Positions 10,806 to 23,225 of a stretch of DNA of 64,000 nucleotides are shown in pieces. The position numbers were made by a program, and so were the translations under genes. Position 1 is the stretch's first letter, and every line of letters begins with the position of its first letter. Source of the DNA: Dallia pectoralis. Taxonomy: Eukaryota; Chordata; Actinopteri; Esociformes; Umbridae. The notes under the pieces were generated by a model. That model was not told where the DNA came from and made no database searches. It saw only the letters and a program-made list of their open reading frames with translations. The stretch lies in the NCBI GenBank assembly GCA_029465975.1, contig CM055728.1, forward strand, positions 6,209,761 to 6,273,760. Reading direction: 5' to 3'.

Positions 10806-12210
10806 CCCGTGTACATGGGAACATATCATCATTCCCTGATGGTTTTCCCTCTTTCCCATCCCGACATACTTCCTCTCTCTGATCACCCGGGAATGCCTGA
10901 AAGGAACACACTTTTTTCCTTTTTTTTAACAGTTCTCTCTAATTCTCTTCCTGCTCTGTTTTACTTTATTTTTACCTTCTCACTTTTTCTACTTTTCGTG
11001 GACACATCACAAAGGCCTTTAGAGAAAGTACTGTAATGCTTCATCGCATTCTTCGTGGGACGCCATCCTGTTAGTCCGGGAAGGAGAAACAGAAACGACA
11101 TCAGATATCTGTTTCCTGGTCTGCCAAGGAGGATAAAGATTTATCCAGGGGGGAAAGTATGCCGTTATGGAAGTAATAAATATTCAGGGTATGCTGTACC
11201 GGTAGAATGTCTATCACAATAATTAAAACTATGAAAATATGAAATGTTAAACACTGTAGGTTGCGTTATATAGAGCCAGAAAACATTTCTAAATGTTTGG
11301 CAGTGTACAGCGATGGTTTAGATTTATGATGAAGACCAACATATGCAGCGATGCACACACCAACTCAAGCTACAAATGTAGTGGTCCAAAAAAAATGATT
11401 GAAAATACTTAATATACTTTCAGAGTTTTTTTATCAGTATTCGGTGCAGTTTCCCGATGCCTGAGAAACTTTGAACTCACAGAAGTTATAGACAACCAAG
11501 TGAATAGGTAAAATACATTATGCACATGTACCTGAAGCAGGAACACATATATGTTCTCCTGTACCAATGTAAATCTACTTTACCCCAGAATAAATGCTTA
11601 ACAGTTTTTTCAGAAAAAAAACGATTACATGGGTTTAATAGGAGTAGGATCTAGTTTTCTGAGCCTAGATATGTGCTTAAGGGAAATTCAAACAGTATTC
11701 GAGCTCTCCTTAAGTGTTCAAACTCCGTGCCTGGTCTCCCTCCAGCTGTTTATCTGGAGTGTGTCACCAATTTCAGATTCTGCGTTTCCTCTTTCAAATG
11801 TTTCGGTCTACTGTGTCCTCACCTGACATTACAACTATACTCACGAATCAAGAAATGAAGATGAACCAACTGTAAATACTGAGCAGTAGCCTGCAGTTTA
11901 AAAAAAAACCATTGTGTGCTGCACTTGGACACATTTAAATAGCAAAGGCAAACTATTGATAACAAATCTGCTGGATAAATAATGAAGGCTGAAATATATA
12001 CATCCTTTCAGTTCTTTAATAAAGATAGAATTTTGTTGAATTACAAAAAGTAACAAGGTTAACATAAGCCTCTTCAAATATACAACATTCTCTAAACAAA
12101 AACCCCCACTAAACACATTTAAAAGTAAAAGTTATATATCAAACCTTTATGCACAGACCACAGATCATCTGAAATCTGGTTCTGAAAATCTCGCCTCCTG
12201 TAGGTTTTCT
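10806..12210. other. No gene recognised
   Basis: A pyrimidine-rich stretch at about 10850-10995 contains TTTTTTTTAACAG, acceptor-like but not followed by a recognisable exon. The rest is A/T-rich sequence with scattered short open frames (up to 75 codons) without motifs. Confidence 0.35.
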
Positions 12211-12325
12211 CTCCGAGGCATGGACATTACAAGACCTGGGCACGTGGCCTGTGGAATCTGGCACCAAAAACTCAGCAGGAGATCCATCAAGTCTTGTAAG
12301 CTGCAAGGTGTAGCCATTGTGGATC
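12211..12325 (-). mobile_element. Tc1/mariner transposase C-terminal scrap
   Basis: On the minus strand this encodes SLQDLMDLLLSFWCQIPQ followed by a stretch ending MSMPRR. This is the same C-terminal region seen in the deleted Tc1 at 44133-44594 (NLQDMKDLLLTSWYQIPQ). No terminal repeats were found close by, so only a fragment survives. The sequence beyond it does not follow the Tc1 pattern. Confidence 0.7.
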
Positions 12326-13150
12326 AGACAGATCTGCAGCCAACCCCATCTCAAAGCAGAACTTCTTGACTGCCTTTCCCCTCTTCACTACCAGGGATCT
12401 GGATATAGCTGGCTTGAACGTGACAAGCATAGTGATATACTTTTCAACCCTTTGATATAAATCTTTTCTTTTTGGCAAATCTTGTCGCTATCAGGTCATC
12501 CACGATGGCTCTGATAATGGGTTGTAGCCAGTCAGATTTTGTTAGTGGGCGACTTCTGATTACTTCATCAGCGTATTCATGGTAAGGGTGAAAAGAATCA
12601 GTTTAATGGTACCACAGGTATTTGTATCTTCTCAACCCTCGCTTTTCTGATGTGAGGGACATGTCAATTGAAGAGGTTGTAATGGTCCCACATGAGATCA
12701 TTTTCCTGGTTCCAAACCAAGGCCACTTCAACAAACTTGTTGATTATGGACCCGTAGATGTTTGGGAAGTCTTAACAGAGATCAGTGGGGTCTCCTTGGT
12801 CAAATGTTCTTTGAAGTCTTCTCGTGGAAACATTACGCCTTCTGCACACCTCCACTGTTGAGAGATTTTGCCCGTCTTCCATATCATTTTTAAGATTCTA
12901 CAAATGACACAGGGGGCTCAACTTGGGTCTGAGCTTCCCCCTTGACAACCTCCTGTACCTCTGATCCGCTGGGCTTAGTGGTCGGTACCAATGAAGCTAC
13001 ACGGAGCAACACAGGGTAGGTCACAGGGCTTCTATCCTAACAGCTGTTTGTTGAATCCAAAGTCATTTGCATAAAAGGCAGCCCACTTCCTGGCCCTCTC
13101 GTTCCTCCATGTTTTCCACAAGGTCATGAGCTTTTATGAGTACGTTACGT
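12326..13150 (-). pseudogene. Unidentified decayed coding-like region
   Basis: The minus strand shows several short protein-like runs separated by stops and frame changes, such as RVEKYITMLVTFKPAISRSL (12378-12478 region). Further up, around 12500-12560, a run contains NPIIRAIVDDLIATRF-like sequence. The plus strand has a 79-codon frame at 12622-12861 that may only be a shadow. I do not recognise a family. It could be the body of another degenerate transposon, or pure chance; the adjoining Tc1 scrap favours transposon-derived sequence. Confidence 0.25.
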
Positions 13151-14256
13151 AGCTCTGCCAGGGCTGCTCTGTCTTCCACAGGTGACTTCAATGTCCTTCA
13201 CGTTCACCATTGTTATTTAATCTTCGATTGGACCGCTTTAATTATCCGAACCAAATTAACAACACCTGTAGCCATTGTCTTGAGACAACGGTCCAATCGT
13301 TCCCATTCGGCATCAGCGTGTCTTCCTCCTCGTTGACTAGACGTCACCTCACCCAAACGTCTGTTTCTTTTAAGACGTTCAGCCGGGCTGCTCTCCCTCG
13401 CCCCGTATATCTGTGACAGTCCCTCTCTAGCTTAATGTTGTTTTCTTCCTCTTGGAAAATGTGTCTCATGCTGGCGACCCACATTTCCCTGCTTTTTACC
13501 GTCTCTCCAGCTGTCACCACTCAATTCTTGGAAGGAAACCGGGTCTTCTTCTGGCCGTAACTGGTTGGCCTAGCGCAATGATGTGAGAAATACATGTTGT
13601 GATGCATACAGAATATCTGTAACAGTGAGAGTTGACCCGGAAAGAAAGATAATAGTAATGTACAATCAGCCTAATTTCTCCTCTCCATGTTTTGTGATCT
13701 TTTATTTGTGATTAATGCCATGCCTCACTACATTGGAGGGGAGAAAAGTCCTCTGTAATTTGACTTACATCAACAACCTGCTCTGCAACTATTACCCAGC
13801 ACTCGCTAGAGGAGAGCACATTCTCAGGTCAACAACCACGGTTGAGCTGGCAGAAACCCGGTCCACCAGTATGAGTCGCTAGAGCTCTACAGCACAACGA
13901 ATCAATACAACCCTGTCCGACATCCACCCGTGGCCAGATTGTACCGCTTTCTGCTGTACCACAGGGTTCTATCGTCATACCGGGAACAGCAATTGAATAT
14001 CAATGATGGTGGCATTGACCCAACAGGACCGAGGCCGTCCCACACCACCACTTGGGGGTCCCACTTAAAACCCAGCTCTACCAAACACAATGAAACAATG
14101 AAGCTTTAGATGTGGAATCTGTACATGCCAATTATTCTATAGATATGACTATAGAAAAACGGTCCAGATAAACCACCATTGAACGCAGCACTTATATAGC
14201 CACAAGGGACAAAGTGGGAGGTTCCTGGTTAGATGAAGTGGAAGCTGTTGCGGCCT
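13151..14256. other. No gene recognised
   Basis: Mixed-composition sequence with short open frames on both strands and no recognisable motif, repeat or transposon end. Confidence 0.35.
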
Positions 14257-15384
14257 GTGGACCAAACCATTTATAGAGTAACGAGGTATAGGCAGCACTA
14301 TTCAGTCAACATGGGGGTGTTGTAAGCCTCTTGTGGACCAAACCATTTATAGAGTAATGGAGTATAGGCAGCACTATTCAGTCAACATGGGGGTGTTGTA
14401 ACCCTCTCGTGGACCAAACCATTTATAGAGTAATGGAGTATAGGCAGCACTATTCAGTCAACATGGGGGTGTTGTAACCCTCTCGTGGACCAACCCATTT
14501 ATAGAGTAATGGAGTATAGGCAGCACTATTCAGTCAACATGGGGGTGTAGTAACCCTCTCGTGGACCAAACCATTTATAGAGTAACGAGGTATAGGCAGC
14601 ACTATTCAGTCAACATGGGGGTGTTGTAAGCCTCTTGTGGACCAAACCATTTACAGAGTAATGGAGTACAGGCAGCACTTTTCAGTCAACATGGGGGTGT
14701 TGTAACCCTCTCGTGGACCAAACCATTTATAGAGTAATGGAGTATAGGCAGCACTATTCAGTCAACATGGGGGTGTTGTAACCCTCACATGGACCAAACC
14801 ATTTATAGAGTAATGGAGTATAGGCAGCACTATTCAGTCAACATGGGGGTGTTGTAACCCTCTCGTGGACCAAACCATTTATAGAGTAATGTAGTATAGG
14901 CAGCACTATTCAGTCAACATGGGGGTGTTGTAACCCTCTTGTGGACCAAACCATTTATAGAGTAATGGAGTATAGGCAGCACTATTCAGTCAACATGGGG
15001 GTGTAGTAACCCTCTCGTGGACCAAACCATTTATAGAGTAACGAGGTATAGGCAGCACTATTCAGTCAACATGGGGGTGTTGTAAGCCTCTTGTGGACCA
15101 AACCATTTACAGAGTAATGGAGTACAGGCAGCACTTTTCAGTCAACATGGGGGTGTTGTAACCCTCTCGTGGACCAAACCATTTATAGAGTAATGGAGTA
15201 TAGGCAGCACTATTCAGTCAACATGGGGGTGTTGTAACCCTCTCGTGGACCAAAACATTTATAGAGTAATGGAGTATAGGCAGCACTATTCAGTCAACAT
15301 GGGGGTGTTGTAACCCTCTCGTGGACCAAACCATTTATAGAGTAATGGAGTATAGGCAGCACTATTCAGTCAACATGGGGGTGT
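14257..15384. repeat. 76-bp minisatellite, 15 copies, with six-unit higher-order duplication
   Basis: Units begin GTGGACCAAACCATTTATAG and start every 76 bp from 14257 to 15321; the last is cut after 64 bp. Diagnostic variants show a higher-order pattern. A TAACGAGG unit followed by a unit with TTACAGAG, GTACAGG and CACTTTTCAG appears at units 5-6 and again at units 11-12, and both sets are preceded by a GTGTAGTAACC unit. The spacing is exactly 456 bp (six units). Unit 1 also carries TAACGAGG, 304 bp (four units) before unit 5. Confidence 0.95.
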
Positions 15385-17426
15385 CTGGGGAATTCTTGCC
15401 CCATTACCTCTGATTGGTTGTATAAATGATTACCATTCCACCATCAATTAAATAGAGGGAAAACAGTCCATCTGCAGATGGTTATTCTGAAGTTCCCGGC
15501 TCTGTTCTCCTCTTGAATAGAACATAGGCGTACTTACCAGAATGTTACAATGAGCATAGAGACATTTACTGCCATTCTGTGTGTGTACGTGTTTGTGCAT
15601 GCTTGCATTTGTGTGTATGTAGGGTATTCAGAGGGCACTGTAGAACGTATGCCCGTGTTTCTGTAGAACCTGTAGGCCGTAGTAGATATTGGGTTGACAA
15701 AAACACTGCATGCTTTTCGGCAGCGTTTACGTTTGCTGCGATGCTTTATTTATTTAACAGTGCACTTTGTCTCTGGCCCGGGGACATAGTTATCTGCACA
15801 GCTAACCGGGAGCCCATTCATGTAACCAAGAGCATGACGAAGCACCATCGACACAAATGGATTGTGGACGTAGAGTGAAAGTAATGCTTTTAGGTTCAAA
15901 GGCTTTGTGTGGGTACTTGAGTGTGACTAAGAGAGAAAAGGTTAAGAAAGGAAGCAGAGGAAGAAAGACGGTCAGGGAGAAAGAGATGGACGAGGGAACA
16001 ACCGTTAAGTATTGTGTGGTCAGGGAAAGCCAATTTCTCATCTGGACACGAGAGTGAGTATATTTGTTGGGTTGTTGCAGCACTTCAGCCTTGCTGGGAT
16101 TAGCACATTACATCGGTTTCTGTCTTTCGTCACTTTCTTTGTCAGAGACCGAACCTTACAATCAGCTTTGTTGTAGGAAAGAAAAACTCTCAACGGGCTC
16201 TCCATCACATACCAGCTTGATTATGTTTTTGATCTTTCAGCGATGATGGCTTTCTCAGCAAGTGAAGGGTTTTGGCAAGTTTGAAATAAAATGGTGTACT
16301 TGGCACACACTGATTCGTTCACCCAGAATCAAAAAGTGTTTCATGAGCTGACAGTGGTTCCTGCTCACTAATAAATAGCGTGCAGAAGAAATGATACGTA
16401 ATTTCTATGTGATCCACCAGAAAATATCACAAACTGTTCCTGCAAGTGTCAGACATCATTAGCTCTCTTTCTCTATCTAGTTGATGCAACAATGGCATAG
16501 CGCCAACCAGGGTTTAGCGTTTATTAACATAAGAAAATATGCCTAACCCAATATCTGCCAATGTCCTGTATTTCTAGCAATATTGCCCCTGTCAGTCAGT
16601 CCGTCTGTCTGTCTCTGGTTTAACAAAATTGTTCTCGAAATTGCTGAACTAGCAGTATCTTTAGTGTTTATTATTGTCCTGTAAACTCCCCCATTGAATA
16701 AGCAGCAGCACCTATCAAGTCTTTTGCGTTCCTCTCTCTTTAGATGAGAAACATGAGAGGGATCTTCATTATTTAACTTTCTTTAATGTGTATTTTTCTT
16801 ATGCATAAACTCAAAACATTGGAGAAATAACTGCATCAAAACCATAGAAAAACAGAGAACTTTTTACCTTTTTTTGTAAAGCAATATTTCACTCCGTAAC
16901 CTATCTTTCAAGTTCATTTTATCTTGCAACAATATGTTTCTTAATAAATTGATGAAAAAAAGACAATAAAGAGCTTGTGACTTTTTCCCATTCTAAAAGT
17001 CTCAATCTTAATACTACATGTGGCTGAGGACCTTTCCTCTAACCTGTAATGAATACATCACTCTCACACAGTTTCAGATCGTCTGGCAATGGTTTACATG
17101 TTATATGTAACCAGGGTCTCAAATACTCACTTTTAAGAAGTATGTGGTTTATGAGTGCATTTGTTTGCATTGATAGAGATCAGGATGTTTGGAATTCCGG
17201 AACATTCTCCGACACTGATGGTTTTCATTGTCACATGATCTAATCAGAACCCTACAACTATTCTAACTGGGGGGGGGTTATGGGTCTTATGTAGAGCCAA
17301 GTCCAATTGGGTTTTGTTTTTTTGGAGCAGTGTTAGGGGGAGAATTTGAACAATGCCACTTTTGTTTTCTTCCTTTCCTCTCGGTTTGCATGAGTGAATT
17401 TTAATAGATTGGTGAAACATGCGCTA
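15385..17426. other. No gene recognised; short GT patch
   Basis: The GT-rich patch lies near 15578-15622. A 66-codon Lys/Arg/Glu-rich frame at 15857-16057 and others carry no recognised motif. Most of the stretch is A/T-rich. Confidence 0.35.
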
Positions 17427-18044
17427 TCGCTGGAACTGGAGGCTGTCGCTGGACCTGGAGGCTGTCTCTGGACCTGGAGACTGTCTCTGGACCTGGAGGC
17501 TGACTCTGGACCTGGAGGCTGTCTCTGGACCTGGAGGCTGTCTCTGGACCAGGAGGCTGACTCTGGACCTGGAGGCTGTCTCAGTACCTGGAGGCTGACT
17601 CTGGACCTGGAGGCAGTCTATGGACCTGGAGACTGTCTCTGGACCTGGAGGCTGTCTCTGGACCTGGAGGCTGTCTCTGGACCTGGAGGCTGTCTCTGGA
17701 CCTGGAGGCTGTCTCTGGACCTGGAGGCTGTCTCAGTACCTGGAGGCTGACTCTGGACCTGGAGGCAGTCTATGGACCTGGAGACTGTCTCTGGACCTTG
17801 AGGCTGTCTCTGGACCTGGAGGCTGTCTCAGTACCTGGAGGCTGTCTCTGGACCTGGAGGCAGTCTCTGGACCTGGAGGCAGTCTCTGGACCTGGAGGCA
17901 GTCTCTGGACCTGGAGGCAGTCTCTGGACCTGGAGGCTGTCTCTGGACCTGGAGGCTGTCTCTGGACCTGGAGGCTGTCTCTGGACCTGGAGGCTGTCTC
18001 TGGGCCTGGAGGCTGTCTCTGGACCTGGAGGCTGTCTCTGGAGG
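17427..18044. repeat. 19-bp minisatellite, about 32 copies
   Basis: The unit is CTGGACCTGGAGGCTGTCT, with variants GGCAGTC, GGCTGAC, GAGACTG and CAGTACC. A block with CAGTACC, GGCTGAC, GGCAGTC and then TATGGACC recurs at about 17581-17630 and 17733-17780, showing a multi-unit duplication of about 152 bp (eight units). The 19-bp period keeps several frames open on both strands for 100-190 codons (DLEAVSGPGG-like); these are artefacts. Confidence 0.95.
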
Positions 18045-18469
18045 CGATGTCATGTCTGGATGGGTTGGCAGGGGTCAGGGAGAAACCGTGTGGCAGCATG
18101 GAGGGGTCACAAAACCATCCCAGAGGAGACTTCAATGTCCGCACAGGCCTCGCCAAATGAGTGCATATGCAGTGTCTGTAGAAAATCATCATGCCCTGTA
18201 AAAATCCTTATCGTTTGTCAAATCTTTGTAAAATCCCATTTAAAGACTTGGAACAATTAAAATAATGTAATAAATGTAATACTTTGTATGGATAAGTGGT
18301 CAGCCCCTTAGAGTAACCATCAAGAACTTGCTCAGGTACAACCAGTCACATCCCAGATCACACATCAGTGTCCCCCACCTGACATCAATTGTGTGGTTTT
18401 GATAACTTCATAAGAAAGATGTCTGTTTCATGATGATTCCATTACTAGTAGTCCATGGCAACGGAAAGA

Positions 18470-18860
18470 ACACACCACGGTTGGAAAGGCGCTTTCAAAA
18501 GGGCTCCGGGACAAAGTTGTGGAAAAGGCACATGTGAGGAGAATTATACAAAAACATTTCAAAGGCTTTAATTATCCTGTTATGGTGTATGGCACCACCA
18601 GCATCTAGCCTAGATCGAGCCTCCCTCCAAACTTGCTGACGAGCCAGAAAGATAGTGATCAGGGAAGCTACCAAGAGGCCAACAGCTACTTTGAAGGACT
18701 TACAAGTCCTTATTGGTCTGTCTGTTTATGTGACAACAATCTCACAAGCTTAACACAAAGCAGGCCTGTGGCAGAGTGGCAAGAAAAACGCCTCTTCTGA
18801 AAAGGGCAACAGAGAGTCTCGTAAGTTTGGCGAAAACCAAACACAGCACACAAACCCAAA
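18470..18860 (+). pseudogene. Tc1/mariner transposase remnant
   Basis: The forward strand has recognisable N-terminal Tc1 transposase wording in broken frames: DKVVEKAHVRRIIQKHFKG, then VYGTTS, and REATKRPTATLKDLQV. These correspond to the paired helix-turn-helix DNA-binding region. Further diverged sequence (GGCAGAGTGGCAAGAAAAACG) continues the same family towards 18860. No DDE catalytic region follows, because the LINE fragment at 18965 begins shortly afterwards. Frameshifts and stops make it non-functional. The terminal repeats could not be placed. Confidence 0.75.
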
Positions 18861-18964
18861 ACACTCCTCCTGGTTTCACTAGTGATCAGATTCCCCGTGC
18901 ATCCCGTAAAGGGGGGGTGCTAATGTTTATGCTACACAATATACATTTTCCCTAAAACATATCA

Positions 18965-19460
18965 CTGGGTTTCAGTCTTTTGAAGTTTTACTTATGAGAT
19001 CAAACCAGGGTAATACATTGTTTTTATTACATCTACTATTTACAGGCCTCCTGGGCCATACAGAATATTCCTCAGTGAGTTTACAGAATTATTGCACAGG
19101 ATTGCAGTCATTGCAGATTCTATTATGATCTCTGGTGATTTTAATATCCACATGGAAAAAAAAAACAATGACCCTCTTCAAAAGGCGTTTAAAGCCATAA
19201 TTGAATGAGTAGGTTTTGTCCAGCACGTCTCAGGACCTACACCATGTCACAATCATACTTTAGATTTAGTGTTATCAAAGGGAATAAATGTACTTGATCT
19301 AACTATCTATCCTCAGAATCCTGGCCTGTTGGCCCACTCTCTTATCACATTTATCGTCACAACAGGTGGAACTTTTGCCCTCTAGGTAGGGATATTTAAG
19401 AACTGTGGTTTAAACTCTCTGACTACTAATAGATTGCTTAATTTGATTGATGATGATAAA
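18965..19460 (+). pseudogene. LINE apurinic-like endonuclease fragment
   Basis: The forward strand encodes, with stops and shifts, EVLLMRSNQGN, a disrupted IYRPPGP-like stretch, LSEFTELLHRIAVIADS, ISGDFNIHM and VGFVQHVSGPTPCHNHTL followed by DLVLSKGINV. GDFNIH and the HNHTLDLV motif belong to the APE-type endonuclease of jockey/L2-like non-LTR elements. The element lies on the plus strand, whereas the neighbouring 19936-23230 LINE is on the minus strand, and it sits beyond that element's 3' end. It is therefore a separate insertion rather than a twin-primed 5' inversion. Confidence 0.8.
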
Positions 19461-19935
19461 TGAAACATAGATACATATCCTTACTGACTTATGGCTGTAA
19501 TTAAGCCAAAATGTTGCTCTACAAAGTAACTGACCACTTTTTCAACGCTGTCATCCCAGTTTTCTTTGGTTTCGACGCTTAAGAACGGTTGCCTTTTTAC
19601 GTTACGCTAACGCTGTAAGTCAGAATGTATAATTAAAGCTGGAACCAAAACATATATCAGACACGTGCACACATACTCCCAAAATGGCTCCCCTTCTCCA
19701 CGCTCTACATTCAGTTTAGATTTGAGCGCCGTACGTCATCGCCTGAGAGAGTAGATCAAAACAGGCTGCTCTTTGGCTCTGTAAATCATTTGGCTGGTAG
19801 CCTCTCTGATGTGTAGCTGTGTGCTAGTGACCCGATAGTGACCCGGTGTGCTTCTCCATTTCAGGCCCTGTCTGTGCTCCTTAATGTGATGCCATCCGGC
19901 CTCATTCAACAACCCCACGTTCCCGGTCTTATTTT
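19461..19935. other. Unassigned gap between two LINE pieces
   Basis: No motif recognised. A 60-codon minus-strand frame (19736-19918) has no known match by eye. It borders the LINE 3' end at 19936. Confidence 0.35.
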
Positions 19936-20740
19936 ATCAATCAATCAATCAATCAAATTTATTTATAAAACCCATTTTACAACAAAAGTTGTCACAAAGT
20001 GCTTTTACAATCACCAGCCTGAATCCGACATAGCAAACATCAACAAGTTGAACAAAAAAAACAAGTTGAACAAGTTGATACACGGCGGCTAGGAAAAACT
20101 CCCTGAAAGTCAGATTTAGGAAGAAACCTAGAGAGGAACCAGGCTCTGAGGGATCACCAGTCCTCTTCTGGCTGGCCTGGGTCAGGCCATGACAATACAA
20201 CAAGCGAGGTGCGAAAATCTGAGAAACAAAACAGTCTGGGATGACCGGGAGGGATGATGGGCTTGATAGGCTTGGAGGAAGAAGCTCCGGTTGCATCAGC
20301 TGCTCCGTCAGCCACACAGTCAGGGGCCCCAGGGAGGATCCAGCATATGCTCCAAGCTGGAGCGGTCCCCCTGACAGAAGTGGACACAAACACAGGGAAA
20401 GGTTCGACACTAGTTCCCGGCACAATAGTATACCGAACATAATACTTTAAAAGGAGACAGGGGGGTTAGTGAGACAATGGCCATGAACGGGTAAACCCAG
20501 GACAAGTCCAGACAGATGTTAGTAGAGACAGGACACAGGAAAGGTTAGACACCCTGGTTCCCTACGTCCCCGGCGCCATAATATAGCAGCATAGATCTTA
20601 GAATGAGACAGGGGGGTCCAGTGAAGCTGGGGCCCTGAACAGGGTAAACCCCGAAACAGGGCCCAAAAGGCCGGAAAACACCCACCCACTATGCCGAGCA
20701 TCAACCCAGGGACGCCAATCGACCATGACCACTCGGGCAG

Positions 20741-21190
20741 GTTTAGTTTTTGCTCACAAAGTTACTCGAGCTGGTGGAACAAACAAGAGCTATAGCGAGC
20801 CAGTGACATCCACACTCCAAGGAGCATATGGGAGGTTTAGTTTTTGCTCACAAAGCTACTCGAATTGAGGCTGCAACGGAGCACTATAGCGACCCAGTGA
20901 CTCCTCCCCACAGTTAACTGGGATAATCAGAGTTTAATACACCAGCTACTCGGATTGAGTGAACAAAAAGAGCTATAGCGAACCAGTGACTCCTCCCCAC
21001 AGTTAACTGGGATAATCAGAGTTTGTTCACTAGCTACTCGGATTGAGCGAACAAAGGAGAGCTATAGCGAGCCAGTGACTCCACCCCCCAGGCAGCAGCC
21101 TGGAGGTATCGTTTTTGCTCAAAAAGCTACTCGAGAGGCAACAACAGGGAACCATAGCGAGCCAGTGACTCCACCCCCCAGGCAGCAATC
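20741..21190 (-). repeat. About 90-bp tandem repeat in the LINE 3' UTR, 5 copies
   Basis: Five units start near 20741, 20835, 20932, 21021 and 21111. Each carries a GCTACTCG or GTTACTCG block followed about 30-40 bp later by CTATAGCGA.CCAGTGACTCC. Flanking pieces vary (GTTTAGTTTTTGCTCA or CAGTTAACTGGGATAATCAG). The units are inside the element, so the repeat belongs to the LINE family or expanded within this copy. Confidence 0.85.
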
Positions 21191-21801
21191 GAGAGGACAC
21201 CCCAGGGGAGATGTGAACCCGCAAGGCAAAGACAGCAGGGCAGAATGAGATCCGAGCCTTCCGTTCAACCTTCGTACCCTGGGCCATATTACACTCAACC
21301 ATAGACCTTACTGAAAAGATATGTTTTTAATTGTGATTTAAAGGTTTGAACAGAATCTACATTTCTAACCCAGATTGGCAACTCATTCGATAATAGAGGA
21401 GCTCTATAGGAGAAGGCTCTACCTCCAGCTGTTTGTTTAGAAATTTTAGGTACAATTAGGAGACCAGCATCCTTTGATCTAAGGTTACGCGTGGGTATGC
21501 ATGGCTGGACTAATTCAGCGAGGTAGGTGGGAGCAAGTTGATGTAAAGCTTTATATGTTAACAGTAGTACTTTAAAGTCTGCCCTAGCCTTAACAGGCAG
21601 CCAATGTAAAGAGGCTAAAACTGGGGTAATATGGTCAAACTTCTTAGTTCTAGTTAAGATTCTAGCAGCCGTATTAAGTACTAATTGAAGTTTGTTTACT
21701 GATTTATCAGGGTAACCAGAGAATAGAACATTGCAATAATCTAATCTTGAGGTAACAAAAGCATGGATTAGTTTTTCTGCATCAATTTTTGATAAATAAT
21801 T

Positions 21802-23225
21802 TCAGATTTTTGCAATATTCCGAAGATGGAAAAATGCTGTCCTTGAAATATATTTTATGTGATCGTCAAATGAGAGATCCGGGTCAAGGGTCACTCCAAG
21901 GTTTTTGACAGTTTTTTGTGAAATGACTATACATCCGTTTAGGTTCAGCGTAAGGTCTGTCAATAAATCTCTCTGTTTCTTAGGTCCTAAAACTAGCATT
22001 TCAGTTTTATCTGAATTTAGGAGCAGAAAATTCTCTGTCATCCACTTTCGTATATCTGAAACACAAGCTTCCATAGTGGCTAATTTAGGGGCTTCTCCAT
22101 GTTTCATAGCAATATACAGCTGCGTGTCATCGGCATAGCAGTGAAAATTGACATTATGTTTTCGGATTACATCACCCAAAGGTAACATATAGAGTGAGAA
22201 CAGAAGTGGTCCTAAGACTGAGCCTTGTGGAACACCAAAGCATACCTTTGATTTGTTAGAGTATAAGCCATCTACACAAACAAACTGAAGTCTATCTGAT
22301 AAATAAGATCTAAACCAATCGAGAACATCTCCTCTTAGCCCAACAAGGGTCTCCAATCTCTCCAAGAGAAGGGAGTGATCAATAGTGTCAAAGGCAGCAC
22401 TAAGATCAAGAACCAATAGGAGAGATGCAGAACCTTTGTCAGAAGCCAATAAAAGGTCATTTACCACCTTAACAAGTGCAGTCTCAGTGCTATGATGGGA
22501 TCTAAAACCGGACTGAAGTTTTTCATATATATTATTTGTCTTCAGAAAGGCCGTAAATTGTAGTGAGATAGATTTTTTTAGGATTTTTTAAAGAAACGGG
22601 AGGTTTGATATTGGTCGGTAGTTTTTTAGGATGTCTTGGATCTAAGTTACATTTCTTTAGCAGAGGCTTAATTTCTGCAATTTTTTGTGAGGTTGGCACT
22701 GATCCGGAGGACAGGAGGCAATTTATTATGTTCAACATTGATGGGCCAAGCACAGGAAGTAACTCCTTAAGTAATTTAGTTGGAATTGGGTCTAGTTGAC
22801 AGTTGGTTGTTTTTGAACTATTTATTAATTTTGTAAATGTTTCAAGAGACACAGGTACAAAACATTCAAGAGTCGCCATTGAAACTAAATCAGGGTAGCT
22901 CTGCGGGCTCTCAGGACAACAGAGTTTTTGAGAACTGAGGCAGTTAAGGGTACAATTTGCAATTTCTTTTCTAATGTAGATTATTTTTTCATCGAAGTAG
23001 TTCATGAATTCATCTCAACTAAAGTGAAGACCCACTTCATTGGTTAAACATTGCTTTTTAGTGAGTTTTGCAATTGTGTCAAAAAGGAATTTAGGATTAT
23101 TTTTGTTTGTGTCGATTAGATTAGATAAGTAGGCTGATCGAGCACTTATAAGTGATTTCCGGTATAGCACAGTACTATCAATCCAGGCTAGTCTAAATAC
23201 TTCTAACTTCGTTTTATCACTCTGT
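21802..23225 (-). pseudogene. LINE reverse transcriptase (ORF2 part), frameshifted
   Basis: The N-terminal part (about 23225-22570) includes VSLETFTKLINSSKTTNCQL, DPIPTKLLKELLPVLGPSM and IKPLLKKCNLD, the fingers region. The C-terminal part (about 22545-21802) has [34 protein letters not shown] with the first catalytic Asp, [29 protein letters not shown] with the catalytic YADD pair (near 22125-22136), and the thumb-side [11 protein letters not shown] and KNLGVTLD. The two parts are in different frames, with the shift near 22560-22600 in a T-rich run. The remaining coding sequence is well preserved, so the insertion is fairly young. It ends at a stop near 21802, close to the family's usual C-terminus. 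Confidence 0.9.

Noticed and set aside
15857..16057. 66-codon basic frame as a small protein gene
   Set aside because: No homology by eye, no promoter or splice context, and composition consistent with a purine-rich stretch.
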